From positions 1 through 62,141 of the forward strand of contig JAERTF010000148.1 of the NCBI GenBank assembly GCA_016845105.1: a stretch of 62,141 nt of DNA, in the 5' to 3' direction. Made by a program: the position numbers and the translations under genes. A model generated the notes under the pieces. That model did not search any database, was not told the origin of the DNA, and saw nothing but the letters and a program-made list of their open reading frames with translations. Position 1 is the stretch's first letter; each line of letters starts with the position of its first letter. This stretch comes from Bacteroidota bacterium (GTDB lineage Bacteria > Bacteroidota > Bacteroidia > Bacteroidales > F082). Of the stretch, positions 7,855-17,313 are shown one piece after another.

Positions 7855-10377
7855 TTATGTTGTTTTATTTGAAAAGTACTTTCTTGCTTCAAAAGCAATT
7901 CCAGCTATTAATAACAAAATCAACAAAAACGAACTTGCAAAAGATATTCTTTCACCAATCACCCATATTCTTGGCTCAAATCTAAACTCTATATTATGTT
8001 TGCCCTCAGGTATTTGCATGGCCCTTAATACATAGTTTGCCCTTATGTAAGGAACTTCTTCTCCATCGATATAAGCATTCCATCCTTTATTGTAGTATAT
8101 TTCTGAGAATACAACTAGTTGCTCAGAATCGGACTCATAATCATAAACCAGATTATTCGGTTCATAGGAAACTAACTTTATGGCTGAATTTGATGATGGA
8201 CTATATGTCTTGCCAACAAGGTCTTCTGCAAAATCATTATCCACAATAGCAGTTGTTTTAAGATTATGTTTACCAACTTCATCTATTTCCTCATCTGCAC
8301 CATCAACTATTACTGTATTATTTACAAACCAGGCATTTCCATATGCATGGATATTAATAAGAGGCATAGCATCTGGATTATAAAGCACATACTTCATGTT
8401 CAACATATTTAGTACCTGAAGGTTGGAGAACGTGCTTTCGATCTTATCTCTCGTAGGCTGCGCTGATAATACGTTATATATAGATGTAATCTCACCTTGA
8501 ATATCTGATTCAATTAAATCCTGATATCTCTGAAGTTTTGCACCATGATAACCACCAATACTCTTATGAAAATATGAGCAACTGGCATCATTAAATGTAC
8601 TTGTGGATATATCTAACACTCTGAAATCAGATGTTTTGTCGTTGAGAATATAACTATTCGCTGCACTTGCCTTAAAAGGAGTTTCAAATTCGCGAGCTCT
8701 AATAAAATTATCATTGTTAATATATCTTCGGTTTATGCCCACCATATCAATTAGTATTAATAAGCCCAAACCTGCTATTAACCACGGTTTTTTAATTTTA
8801 TTTATGGAAAATAGATATACTAGTGCTGCTGCCAGTAATACGAATATAAAACTACGAATAGCATCGGCCTTGAATATTGAAATCCTAACACTTTCCAAGC
8901 TTGACAAATATACATTTACCTGTGCAGGATCATTTCCTTTCAATAGTTCAGCAAACTGCGATTTTTCGCCTGCACTGGTAAAATCGAAAAATACAGATGG
9001 TGCAATGTAAAAGAGTAGAATAATACCTCCAGTTAGTCCAAAGGATATATAGAGTGAATTTTTATTGGTACTCAGAATTTTGGGATCTTGAACAATCTTA
9101 CCCAAGGCTAAAAAGGCAAGTATTGGTATCGAAAGTTCGGCAATAACAAGAATCATCGAAACTGCGCGAAATTTATTGTAGCCCGGTATATAGTCTATGA
9201 AGAAATCAGTTAATGGCATCCAGTTTTTACCCCATGCCAGTAATATTGATAACATTGTAACTGTAAAAAGAACCCATTTTAACTTACCCTTTACAATAAA
9301 CATCCCCAATACAAAAAGAAACATAACAATAACTCCAATATAAACTGGTCCGGAAGTTCCGGGTTGGTCGCCCCAATATGCATTGCTTTGTTGCGAAATT
9401 GCATTTCTAAATGCCGGATCTGCCTCTTTTATTGCATCAACATTACCCAATAATCCGGATGCACCCCCTTTTACATTAGGAATAATTAATCCCCACATTT
9501 CACCAATACCAACACTCCAAGCGGTGATATAATCTTTATCGAGTCCACTTGATTTAATATCAGCATTTTTAGTTAGTTCGGGTTTACCTCGCATTGTATC
9601 TTTACCATAATCATAGGTTGCCCATAGATTGGTTGTAAATGTTAGGACTGCCAATAATGCTGCCAGTAATAAAATTCCTGTTGCCTTAAAAAAGTGTGTA
9701 TAATCTTTGTTTACTATGGTTTCAATCAATTTAAAAATACCATAAACAATAACAATTATCAGTAAATAATAAGTAATTTGAAGGTGACCTGATTTGATTT
9801 CAAGAGCTAAAGCAATGGCCGTAAGAAGCGCGCCCTGCCAGTATTTACCCCGAAAAGTAAGAATTATCCCTGCCAGTACCGGAGCCATATAACCTATGGC
9901 ATGTGCTTTTGAGGTATGTCCTGCTCCAAGAATAATAAAGAAATATGACGACAGAGCAAATGCCACAGCCCCTACCAAACCAACCCATGGGTCGATTTTT
10001 AGAACCAGCATCAAAATAAAGAAACCCAAAAAATATAGAAAAACATAATTTGCAGGATATGGCATCCATAATGTAACTATCTTATCGATGTAGGTAATAA
10101 GATTTCCGCTATACTGCACTGATATTTGCCATGCAGGCATTCCACCAAACATCGAGTTAGTCCAAAGTGCTTCTTCTCCTGTTGATTCACGATGATCAGC
10201 AATTTCTTTAGACATACCCTTAAACATGGCAATATCATGCTGCTTTAGTTTTTTACCTTCAAGCACAGGTGAAAAATAAATAAGCGTAATCAATAAAAAC
10301 ACTACTATGGCAACTGCGTATGGGATTATGTTTTTACCCCAACTATTGCTTTTTGAGACAATATGCTTTTTATCCAT
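7855..10377 (-). CDS. YfhO-family multi-spanning membrane protein
   Basis: An 840-residue integral membrane protein of the YfhO type (GT-C-like architecture). A first helix at about 17-38 is followed by a large loop with TNSMFGGMPAWQISVQYSGN, typical of the family, then about a dozen helices to residue 580. A soluble region of about 230 residues (with DFRVLDISTSTFNDASCSYF) follows, and a final helix near 810-830. YfhO proteins in Gram-positive bacteria glycosylate lipoteichoic acid using lipid-linked sugar, and here a related transfer at the outer face of the inner membrane is inferred. It sits between a DUF4834 gene (32 nt upstream) and a GT4 gene (25 nt downstream), which suggests one transcript. 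Confidence 0.8.
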   Translation of the reverse strand: MDKKHIVSKSNSWGKNIIPYAVAIVVFLLITLIYFSPVLEGKKLKQHDIAMFKGMSKEIADHRESTGEEALWTNSMFGGMPAWQISVQYSGNLITYIDKIVTLWMPYPANYVFLYFLGFFILMLVLKIDPWVGLVGAVAFALSSYFFIILGAGHTSKAHAIGYMAPVLAGIILTFRGKYWQGALLTAIALALEIKSGHLQITYYLLIIVIVYGIFKLIETIVNKDYTHFFKATGILLLAALLAVLTFTTNLWATYDYGKDTMRGKPELTKNADIKSSGLDKDYITAWSVGIGEMWGLIIPNVKGGASGLLGNVDAIKEADPAFRNAISQQSNAYWGDQPGTSGPVYIGVIVMFLFVLGMFIVKGKLKWVLFTVTMLSILLAWGKNWMPLTDFFIDYIPGYNKFRAVSMILVIAELSIPILAFLALGKIVQDPKILSTNKNSLYISFGLTGGIILLFYIAPSVFFDFTSAGEKSQFAELLKGNDPAQVNVYLSSLESVRISIFKADAIRSFIFVLLAAALVYLFSINKIKKPWLIAGLGLLILIDMVGINRRYINNDNFIRAREFETPFKASAANSYILNDKTSDFRVLDISTSTFNDASCSYFHKSIGGYHGAKLQRYQDLIESDIQGEITSIYNVLSAQPTRDKIESTFSNLQVLNMLNMKYVLYNPDAMPLINIHAYGNAWFVNNTVIVDGADEEIDEVGKHNLKTTAIVDNDFAEDLVGKTYSPSSNSAIKLVSYEPNNLVYDYESDSEQLVVFSEIYYNKGWNAYIDGEEVPYIRANYVLRAMQIPEGKHNIEFRFEPRIWVIGERISFASSFLLILLLIAGIAFEARKYFSNKTT

Positions 10378-10409
10378 TATATTTAGTTTACTAATTAAAG
10401 GCTATTTGC

Positions 10410-10673
10410 TTATTCTTTTACATCCTCAAAATCAACATATTCTCCAAAATCCGAATCATCTTTTACATTATTTGACTTTTTTGTTTTTATATGAACCTCG
10501 CCATCTCTTGAGTTTTGTGGATTGTTATTTGGAAATCCATTCATATTATTAAATTTCTCTTGTTGCTTTTTCATAAATCGAGTAAGCAACCATGGCATCG
10601 CATATCGTATGAATAGTTTTATTCCATAATATACTATGAATATTATAAATATAAACCTGAGAAAAGCTTCCAT
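10410..10673 (-). CDS. Small DUF4834-type membrane protein
   Basis: An 87-residue protein starting at the ATG 10671-10673 (MEAFLRFIFIIFIVYYGIKL); a TTG one codon earlier is less likely. It has one N-terminal membrane helix (about 4-22), a basic segment (RFMKKQQEKF), and a polar tail rich in Asn, Asp and Glu ending DFGEYVDFEDVKE. Length and layout match the DUF4834 family, small Bacteroidota proteins of unknown role. It is the first gene of a probable three-gene operon with yfhO-like and GT4 genes and lies downstream of rpmH, from which it is separated by a strong terminator at 10767-10797. Confidence 0.7.
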   Translation of the reverse strand: MEAFLRFIFIIFIVYYGIKLFIRYAMPWLLTRFMKKQQEKFNNMNGFPNNNPQNSRDGEVHIKTKKSNNVKDDSDFGEYVDFEDVKE

Positions 10674-10766
10674 CAAATTGATTTTTTAATGCAATGCGAA
10701 TTTATTATTTTTTTTAACCTGACTTTTCAAAATCTATGAACTTTTGAAAAGTTAATGTTAAATAAA

Positions 10767-10797
10767 CTAAAAAGGGAGGCATGCAAGCATACCTCCC
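10767..10797 (-). terminator. Intrinsic terminator after rpmH
   Basis: On the minus strand GGGAGGTATGC and GCATGCCTCCC pair with one T-G wobble across a 2-nt loop (10774-10797), followed by five T residues. It lies 32 nt past the rpmH stop and isolates that gene from the DUF4834 operon. Confidence 0.85.
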
Positions 10798-10829
10798 GTA
10801 TAATTTAGTATATAATTACGCCAATTGTT

Positions 10830-10982
10830 TTAGCGCATTGCGTCACTTACAGTAAGTCTTTTTCTTCCTTTTGACCTTCTTCTTTTAAGCACTTTACGAC
10901 CATTAACGGTTGCCATTCTTTCACGGAATCCGTGCTTATTCTTTCTCTTTCTTACCGATGGTTGAAATGTTCTTTTTGTCAT
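10830..10982 (-). CDS. rpmH: 50S ribosomal protein L34
   Basis: This 50-residue gene reads [20 protein letters not shown] onwards and ends LTVSDAMR. The opening TFQPS, the basic HGFRERM segment and the [16 protein letters not shown] block are diagnostic of ribosomal protein L34, a small basic protein of the large subunit that contacts 23S rRNA. The length matches the family (44-52 residues). It has its own promoter (11009-11038) and terminator (10767-10797), so it is probably monocistronic. In many bacteria rpmH sits next to rnpA near the origin, but here the neighbours are DUF4834 and pepD. Confidence 0.97.
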   Translation of the reverse strand: MTKRTFQPSVRKRKNKHGFRERMATVNGRKVLKRRRSKGRKRLTVSDAMR

Positions 10983-11008
10983 CGCCTTATAATTTTCTTT
11001 AGGGAGTG

Positions 11009-11038
11009 CAAAAGTAGAAATTTATTTAATATCTCAAA
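11009..11038 (-). promoter_or_regulatory. Promoter for rpmH (TTTG-N18-TACTTTTG)
   Basis: Minus-strand TTTG (11035-11038) and TACTTTTG followed by C (11009-11016) are spaced by 18 nt. The predicted start near 11002 leaves a leader of about 20 nt before the L34 ATG. Confidence 0.65.
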
Positions 11039-11059
11039 CTTTTTTGCAAATAATTTTAA

Positions 11060-11111
11060 TAAATAAAATGCTGCAGATTTACCTTAAACATAAATGAGAT
11101 AAATCTACAGC
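11060..11111 (-). terminator. Terminator after pepD
   Basis: GCTGTAGATTTA and TAAATCTGCAGC on the minus strand pair over 12 positions with a single mismatch (11070-11081 with 11100-11111). A T-rich tract (ATTTTATTTA) follows. The hairpin begins 11 nt after the pepD stop. Confidence 0.65.
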
Positions 11112-11121
11112 AAATAATTCT

Positions 11122-12582
11122 CTATTTTTTTGGAGCATTTTTCAATGTCTCAACTAGGAAATCCCAGAATAATTGAACAGTGTCAATTTTCACCATTTCG
11201 TCTGGTGAATGAGGATTGCGTATTGTTGGTCCAAATGAAATCATATCCCAATTTGGATATGTGGCTCCAAGAATACCACATTCGAGTCCGGCATGAATCA
11301 CTTTTACCTCTGGCACTTTTCCAAATTTGTTATTGTAAACTTCTTTCATCTCTTTTAGAATTGGAGAATCAGGATTTGGCTTCCAACCAGGATATGAACC
11401 TGAGCTTTCGGCTTTAGCGCCTGCTGCTTCAAATACTTTTCTGATTTCTGCTCCAAGGTTATCCTTATCGTCATCAATCAAGCTACGTTGTAATGATGCT
11501 AACTCAATTTTACCATTGCCTGATTTAACTATTGCAAGATTTGTGGAAGTTTCTGTAATACCTTTAACACTTTCGCTCATCTTTATTACTCCATTTGGAC
11601 AACTGGCAACAGCAACATAAAGATTTGCTTGAGTTTTTTCGTCAATAAGCTTCTCTGGCATATCAGTTGCCTCAGCTAATACAACTACGCCTGCATCAAC
11701 ATCTTTAAATTCATCTTGAACTATAGCTTCAAACTCCGTAACAAATAACTCAAAATTCTCCTTATCTGCTTCAGGAACAACAACAGTAGCAAAGGACTCT
11801 CTTGGAATCGCATTACGTAAACTACCGCCATCTATTTCAGCTAAACGGACACCATATTTTTCACCAGCTTTTAATAGAAGAATATTCATTATTTTGTTCG
11901 CATTTCCTCTACCAAGATTTATATCGAGGCCTGAGTGACCACCCTTTAAACCTTTTACACTGATTTTATAGGCTGCCATTCCTTCAGCAACATCTTCTGG
12001 AGTATATGTAAATTCGCCAGTAGTATCAATACCACCAGCACAACCAATATATAATTCACCTTCATCTTCCGAATCAAGGTTCATTAGAATATCACCATCA
12101 AGAATACCAGCTTTTAGGTTTTCAGCACCTGTCATGCCAGTTTCTTCATCCATTGTAATTAGAGCTTCTACAGGACCATGAACCAGATCCTTAGCTTCTA
12201 ACACTGCCATTGCAGCAGCAACACCCATACCATTATCTGCACCAAGTGTTGTACCCTTTGCAGTAACCCAGTCGCCATCAATATATGCATCAATGGGATC
12301 TTTTTCAAAATCATGTTCAGTATCGGAATTCTTCTGGGGAACCATATCAATATGACCCTGAAGGATAATTCCTTTACGATCTTCCATGCCTTCGGTTGCA
12401 GGCTTCTTGATTATTACGTTTCCTACCTCATCAACAATAGTTTCAAGGCCTAGATCCTCACCAAACTTTTTCAAGTAAGCAATTGCAGCCTCTTCTTTTT
12501 TTGAAGGACGTGGGATTTGTGTTAGTTCATAGAAGCTTCTCCAAACAGCTTCTGGCTGTAGTTTCAATATATCTTTAGCCAT
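11122..12582 (-). CDS. pepD: Aminoacyl-histidine dipeptidase (Xaa-His dipeptidase, M20)
   Basis: A 486-residue cytosolic metallopeptidase of the PepD type, which hydrolyses dipeptides such as carnosine-like Xaa-His. The di-zinc site is readable: His77 and Asp79 in LQGHIDMVPQ, bridging Asp116 in LGADNG, and Glu146/Glu147 in MDEETGMTGA. The PepD-specific NLDSEDEGELYIGCAGG follows, and a late His in RNPHSPDE completes the metal ligands. The lid domain (GLKGGHSGLDINLGRGNA) lies in the middle as expected. It is 21 nt downstream of an MFS transporter on the same strand, which suggests peptide uptake and cleavage as one operon. A terminator follows at 11060-11111. Confidence 0.93.
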   Translation of the reverse strand: MAKDILKLQPEAVWRSFYELTQIPRPSKKEEAAIAYLKKFGEDLGLETIVDEVGNVIIKKPATEGMEDRKGIILQGHIDMVPQKNSDTEHDFEKDPIDAYIDGDWVTAKGTTLGADNGMGVAAAMAVLEAKDLVHGPVEALITMDEETGMTGAENLKAGILDGDILMNLDSEDEGELYIGCAGGIDTTGEFTYTPEDVAEGMAAYKISVKGLKGGHSGLDINLGRGNANKIMNILLLKAGEKYGVRLAEIDGGSLRNAIPRESFATVVVPEADKENFELFVTEFEAIVQDEFKDVDAGVVVLAEATDMPEKLIDEKTQANLYVAVASCPNGVIKMSESVKGITETSTNLAIVKSGNGKIELASLQRSLIDDDKDNLGAEIRKVFEAAGAKAESSGSYPGWKPNPDSPILKEMKEVYNNKFGKVPEVKVIHAGLECGILGATYPNWDMISFGPTIRNPHSPDEMVKIDTVQLFWDFLVETLKNAPKK

Positions 12583-12603
12583 TATATTTCTTTTTTTTAA
12601 TTA

Positions 12604-13986
12604 TTATTTCTGGATATTTGGAAGCTCAAGTCCATATCCTTTTTTCTTATCTTCTGCTTTAAGCATAAGTGCTACAACAATTGCTAACAAACCTGTTGCT
12701 GCAAAAATCATCATTGGAATTGTATAATCGTAATGACTGAAATCGCCATTTGCGTCCAATACTCTGCAATATTTATCAAGCACTATACCAATTAAAAGCG
12801 GCACACCCATTAAACCCCAATTTTGAACCCAAAAGATCAAAGCATATGCAGTACCAAGTTGTTTTTCAGGAATAATTTTAGGAACTGATGGCCACATTGC
12901 TGAAGGCACAAGTGAAAATGTAACCCCTAGGAAAAGAATTAAAGCTATGGCAACAATGTAATTGTCGATAATTGGTATTGCAAAAACTACATGAGCAAGC
13001 AATAGCATTATAGAACCTATTAACATAATTGTTGCACCTTTACCTTTACGGTCATATATATTACCAAAAAATGGTGTCAGAATAATTGTTCCAAATGGAA
13101 GAAGTCCCGGAATAGAACCAGCAAAATCAGGATTTACATTATATTTATTTATCATTAGATCTGTTGCGTAGTAAAGAAACGGGAAAACTCCTGAGTAGAA
13201 AAGAACACATAACAAAGCAATTAACCAGAATCCTTTATTCTTAATGATAAAGAATATATCACTTACTTTAAATTCATCTTCTTCGCTAACTTCATCTCCA
13301 ATACCTTCTGATTTCTCAAGCTTCTTGTCCATATATGTATACCATATAAATGCAACAAATCCTGCAACAAGCAACCCAAGTCCTAACATAAGAGGTGCTG
13401 AGATGTGTGGGAATTCTTTTGTTCCAAACCAAAGTGTAGCCATTGGAAATGGTAATGCCAATGCCAGTGCCGTACCCATACGTGCAGTTGCCATTTCGAG
13501 TCCCATTGCCAAGGCAAGTTCTTTACCTTTAAACCATTTTACAATAATTTTCGATACCGTTATACCTGCGATTTCAACTCCAACCCCAAATATGGCAAAT
13601 CCAACCGAGCCAATTGCAATTTGAGCTTTTAATCCAAAAATATGACCCTCTAGTGGAATAACATCAGCAATAGCTATATACTGTAACAAGGTACCTACAA
13701 TCATTGTTAAACTTGCTCCAATACCTGTAAATCTAACACCCATTTTATCGAGGATTAATCCACCAAGAATAAGCATTAAGAAGAAAACATTAAACCAACC
13801 ATAAGCACTATTCCATGTACCAAAGTCAGAACTATTCCAGCCCATAAACTCTTCAAGTAAAGGCTTAAGCGGTGATATTACATAGTTAATATAATATCCT
13901 GTCATCATAGTAAAAGAAACAACGGCCAAAGCTCCCCACCTTGCTCCTTTTGAGTCTCTCAATGATTTTCGTATCACTTCTGTCAT
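12604..13986 (-). CDS. MFS transporter, probable peptide or amino-acid importer
   Basis: A 460-residue major facilitator protein with about 12 membrane helices in two halves. A central cytoplasmic loop around 220-245 contains many Lys and Glu. The first-loop signature after helix 2 is GGLILDKMGVR, the MFS A-motif. The gene immediately precedes pepD with a 21-nt gap, so the two are probably cotranscribed. A dipeptide substrate is therefore a reasonable guess, comparable to MFSD1-type dipeptide carriers, but the sequence alone does not prove it and organic anions remain possible. The upstream region (13987-14058) has only a weak -7-like TAAATTCG. Confidence 0.75.
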   Translation of the reverse strand: MTEVIRKSLRDSKGARWGALAVVSFTMMTGYYINYVISPLKPLLEEFMGWNSSDFGTWNSAYGWFNVFFLMLILGGLILDKMGVRFTGIGASLTMIVGTLLQYIAIADVIPLEGHIFGLKAQIAIGSVGFAIFGVGVEIAGITVSKIIVKWFKGKELALAMGLEMATARMGTALALALPFPMATLWFGTKEFPHISAPLMLGLGLLVAGFVAFIWYTYMDKKLEKSEGIGDEVSEEDEFKVSDIFFIIKNKGFWLIALLCVLFYSGVFPFLYYATDLMINKYNVNPDFAGSIPGLLPFGTIILTPFFGNIYDRKGKGATIMLIGSIMLLLAHVVFAIPIIDNYIVAIALILFLGVTFSLVPSAMWPSVPKIIPEKQLGTAYALIFWVQNWGLMGVPLLIGIVLDKYCRVLDANGDFSHYDYTIPMMIFAATGLLAIVVALMLKAEDKKKGYGLELPNIQK

Positions 13987-14058
13987 AATTATTGTTTTTA
14001 AATGAAGGGGCGAATTTAAGATAAATTACACTCTCAAGCTGCTAAAAATCAAACTATT

Positions 14059-15561
14059 TTATTTTACATACCCTTCTTGCATCCTTCTCATTCGTTGATT
14101 CCTACGCATCTGCATTCTTACAATCCCATAAATTATTACTAGAAACATTGGAAGAATAAAATTTAGCCACTTAATTGTTAGCTTTTTCGATTCACTTAAT
14201 TGATCAATCGGACGAGAAGTAATGCCCTTTGTTCTAAGGTCAATCAAACCTGTTTCATCCGAAAGCCATTCAATAGAATTAACCATTAAATTAACGTTAT
14301 CAGGTTGCAACTGTCGTGGCCTTTGTCCTGTACCATTCACCGCCAAATCACCAATACTTACTAAAACGATATTCGATTTTTCAGTTTCTAATAATGCCGC
14401 TACGGTTTGTTCGCCATCGTGAAAATCAACAGCAGTCCAATTTTTATGAACATCCAAAATAACGGGTAATGACAACAGTCCGGATTTTTTAGACGTGGTT
14501 GCAAGAGGTGTAAAAATTGAAGACGAATCACCTGAGAAGCTAATTGGACTTGGGAAACCCAATAATACCTGCTCAAGTCCTTTTGTAATAGGAAAATCAG
14601 CAAAATTTGTAATGATTGGTAAAAATGGAAACCTAACTTGAGTTGTCATATTAAACCTTCCGGTCGGTTGAGTAACATTTACAGAACCACAGTTTGCATC
14701 AACAACAAATTTTGGTTCCATTTGCAACCCCTTTGCTGCAAGCCATACATCTAAACCTGTTTGGTTTTCTTCACCTTGCAAAGTTTGTGTATTGCCAATA
14801 ACACGGTTCATTGCTATGAAAAGATTACCTCCATTATTAACATAAGAATCCAATACTCTAATCGCCTCAGGACTATATTGTGTGGTAGGTCCTGAAATTA
14901 CAAGAGTTTGATAAGCGCTAATATTTCTAACCGTATCAGATAAATAAACTTCCTTAACAGTATACAGGACATCTAAATCGGCCTTTACCTGCTGATATGC
15001 AGCTAATGCAGGCTCACCCTGTCCTTGTACGAACCCAATCATTGGTTTTCTGTTAACACTAAGCTTCTTGATTGCCGTTGTTAAATCATATTCGATACTT
15101 CCTTGTGGGTTGAGAAAAGGTATAATTTCTTTTTTATCATCCATTGAAATACTTGCACCCATAAAAATCTTTTGCTGCTTAACTTCATCCTTATCACGTG
15201 CTTTGAATAATACAGGTTGAATACCAGATGAAATTGCTTCTGATTCAACTTCAGGGTCATCATTGGGATTTATAAACTTAAAAACAATATTTCCATTGCT
15301 CAAATTTCCATATTCAACAAGCAGGTCTTGAAAACTACGCTTAACCTTTGCAAGGTCAGGAGGGAGATCTTCTGTGAAGTATGCAGTAACAATAACTGGT
15401 TTATTAAGATTTTTGAGAATATTTTTTGTTGCATTACTCATTGAGTACTGCCCTCCTTCTGTAAGGTCGATACGAAAATAATATTTCTCGGAGATTACTG
15501 CTATAACTATAAATGCACCAATAACTAATAATACACTTTTTATATATGATCTTTTATTCAT
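14059..15561 (-). CDS. gldG: GldG-type ABC transporter auxiliary subunit
   Basis: A 500-residue protein of the GldG family. It has one N-terminal helix (about 8-28, SVLLVIGAFIVIAVISEKYY), a large extracytoplasmic part with the family openings RIDLTEGGQYSMSNATKNIL and VTAYFTEDLPPDLAKVKRSF, and a C-terminal helix (LTIKWLNFILPMFLVIIYGI) followed by an Arg-rich tail. It works with GldA (ATPase) and GldF (permease), whose genes lie directly upstream, in an ABC complex associated with gliding motility in Flavobacteria. Many non-gliding Bacteroidota keep the complex too, so motility should not be assumed. Upstream spacing to gldF is 30 nt. Confidence 0.9.
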   Translation of the reverse strand: MNKRSYIKSVLLVIGAFIVIAVISEKYYFRIDLTEGGQYSMSNATKNILKNLNKPVIVTAYFTEDLPPDLAKVKRSFQDLLVEYGNLSNGNIVFKFINPNDDPEVESEAISSGIQPVLFKARDKDEVKQQKIFMGASISMDDKKEIIPFLNPQGSIEYDLTTAIKKLSVNRKPMIGFVQGQGEPALAAYQQVKADLDVLYTVKEVYLSDTVRNISAYQTLVISGPTTQYSPEAIRVLDSYVNNGGNLFIAMNRVIGNTQTLQGEENQTGLDVWLAAKGLQMEPKFVVDANCGSVNVTQPTGRFNMTTQVRFPFLPIITNFADFPITKGLEQVLLGFPSPISFSGDSSSIFTPLATTSKKSGLLSLPVILDVHKNWTAVDFHDGEQTVAALLETEKSNIVLVSIGDLAVNGTGQRPRQLQPDNVNLMVNSIEWLSDETGLIDLRTKGITSRPIDQLSESKKLTIKWLNFILPMFLVIIYGIVRMQMRRNQRMRRMQEGYVK

Positions 15562-15591
15562 CTTTTCGAAAATTAAAATATATTCAACCTA

Positions 15592-16314
15592 TTAAGCAAA
15601 GCGCTTTTTAATTAACATTATTTCTGCAAAAACCAGAGATAAGAATGTAATTCCAGCAAAGAAAATTACATCTCTGGAATCGATTACACCCCTTATCATT
15701 GATTCAAAATGTGAAACAGTACTTAAATAATCAAGAATATGACCACTTAAACCAACCAACCCTTGTCCAAGCATTTGAAATATTACCTGAAAAAATATTC
15801 CAATGAATAAGGCGAGCAAATAGCTTACAATCTGATTACTTCCAATACTACTGGTAAACAATCCTATACCTATCATCATGCTACTAAACAGCACTAAAGC
15901 CAAATACCCCGAAAACACTTGCCCCATATCAAGATTTCCCATGGAAGAAACACTTATAATATAAGGGGTTGTAAGAAGAAAGGCTATTATTATGAGTAAC
16001 AATGATGCTAAATACTTGGCAACTACAACTTGCCAATTGGACACTGGTTTAGTGAGCAATAATTCAATTGTCCCCATTCTGTTCTCCTCCGATAGTAGCC
16101 GCATGGTTAATGCTGGAATAAAGAAGAATAATGTCCAATATGCGATATTGAAAAAAGGCATTAGTGTAGCCTGCTTAATGAAGAAAATATCACTTCCATA
16201 TAGCCAGGTAAAGAATCCGCTAAACCCCAGAAAAAGGATTAGAAGTATATATGCCATGAGTGAATCAAAGTATGATTGCAGCTCTCTTTTTGTTATAATC
16301 CAAATTTTAGTCAT
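15592..16314 (-). CDS. gldF: GldF-type ABC transporter permease
   Basis: A 240-residue inner-membrane permease with six predicted helices, matching ABC-2/GldF permeases. It opens MTKIWIITKRELQSYFDSLM, a characteristic amphipathic start of this family, then FLGFSGFFTWLYGSDIFF, and it contains LLSEENRMGTIELLLTKPVS, the conserved cytoplasmic loop of ABC-2 permeases that contacts the ATPase. It sits between the GldA-like ATPase (26 nt upstream) and the GldG subunit (30 nt downstream), so the three genes form one transcript and one membrane complex. The transported substrate is unknown. Confidence 0.9.
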   Translation of the reverse strand: MTKIWIITKRELQSYFDSLMAYILLILFLGFSGFFTWLYGSDIFFIKQATLMPFFNIAYWTLFFFIPALTMRLLSEENRMGTIELLLTKPVSNWQVVVAKYLASLLLIIIAFLLTTPYIISVSSMGNLDMGQVFSGYLALVLFSSMMIGIGLFTSSIGSNQIVSYLLALFIGIFFQVIFQMLGQGLVGLSGHILDYLSTVSHFESMIRGVIDSRDVIFFAGITFLSLVFAEIMLIKKRFA

Positions 16315-16340
16315 TTTTTTTAATTTATTCGGATGAATAA

Positions 16341-17270
16341 TTATTCTGTTGTTAGTTCCTTAAAAATATCTTCCAGCTTAGTTTCAATTGGGATTAACTC
16401 GGTTAATACCCAGTTATTTCTTACACAAGCGTTAAATACCGATTTTGCAATGCTGCTCTTTGGCACACTATCAATTTGAAAGCGATAGTTTTCAGAATCA
16501 ACTATATCAACAATTAATGCACCCGGAAGATTCTTTAACTCCTCATAAATTTCATTGATATCGCCACCTTCAACTTTCACATTAACAATATCATTTCCCT
16601 GGGCTTGCTTACGTAGGTCAATTGTTGTATCGTCAGCAACAATTTTTCCTTTGTTGATAATAAGAATTCTATCGCAGGTTGCTTCAACTTCTGCAAGAAT
16701 ATGCGAGCTAAGTATTACGGTTTTTTCTTTTCCTATTTGCCGAATAAGATCCCTAATCTCAACAATTTGGTTAGGGTCAAGACCTGTGGTAGGCTCATCA
16801 AGAATTAGCACTTCGGGATTATGTATAAGAGCTTGAGCTAGACCCACTCGTTGCTTATAACCTTTTGATAGTTCACTAATTTTCTTATGCTTTTCTGCTT
16901 CAAGACCACAGGTATCAATAACATTTAACAAACTATCATAAATCCCATCCTTGGAAATACCCTGCAATTCACCTACAAATTTAAGATAATCAATTACCGG
17001 CATATCTTCGTAAAGCGGATTATTCTCAGGTAGATATCCAATATTTTGTTTTACATCCTCAGCATTTTTTGTGACCGAATAATTACCAACAAAAATATTC
17101 CCGCTATCGGGTATTAGAAAGGTAGAAATCGCCTTCATAGTTGTGGTCTTTCCTGCTCCATTTGGACCAAGAAAACCCAGTATTTCACCAGTTTTAACCT
17201 TAAATGAAATATTATCTACAGCCTTCTGTAAACCATAACTTTTAATTAGTTTCTCAACAATAATATCCAT
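16341..17270 (-). CDS. gldA: GldA-type ABC transporter ATP-binding protein
   Basis: A 309-residue ABC ATPase. The Walker A is GPNGAGKTT with Lys41. The signature is LSKGYKQRVGLAQAL near 133-147. The Walker B is VLILDEPTTGLDP, followed by the H-loop SSHILAEVEATCD. The extra 90 residues after the nucleotide domain (ending in KLEDIFKELTTE) are usual for GldA-like ATPases. It powers the GldF/GldG membrane subunits encoded downstream. In several flavobacteria gldA is unlinked from gldFG, whereas here all three are contiguous. A possible promoter with a -7 box TAAATTTG lies at 17281-17313. Confidence 0.92.
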   Translation of the reverse strand: MDIIVEKLIKSYGLQKAVDNISFKVKTGEILGFLGPNGAGKTTTMKAISTFLIPDSGNIFVGNYSVTKNAEDVKQNIGYLPENNPLYEDMPVIDYLKFVGELQGISKDGIYDSLLNVIDTCGLEAEKHKKISELSKGYKQRVGLAQALIHNPEVLILDEPTTGLDPNQIVEIRDLIRQIGKEKTVILSSHILAEVEATCDRILIINKGKIVADDTTIDLRKQAQGNDIVNVKVEGGDINEIYEELKNLPGALIVDIVDSENYRFQIDSVPKSSIAKSVFNACVRNNWVLTELIPIETKLEDIFKELTTE

Positions 17271-17280
17271 AGTAATTTCT

Positions 17281-17313
17281 CAAATTTATATGATTGAAAA
17301 TACGAATTGCAAA
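17281..17313 (-). promoter_or_regulatory. Possible gldA promoter (TTTG-N21-TAAATTTG)
   Basis: Minus-strand TTTG (17310-17313) and TAAATTTG (17281-17288) are 21 nt apart, slightly long. The start site would be only a few nt from the ATG at 17270. The rest of the 205-bp gap to rsmG (17271-17475) shows nothing else I can name. Confidence 0.35.
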
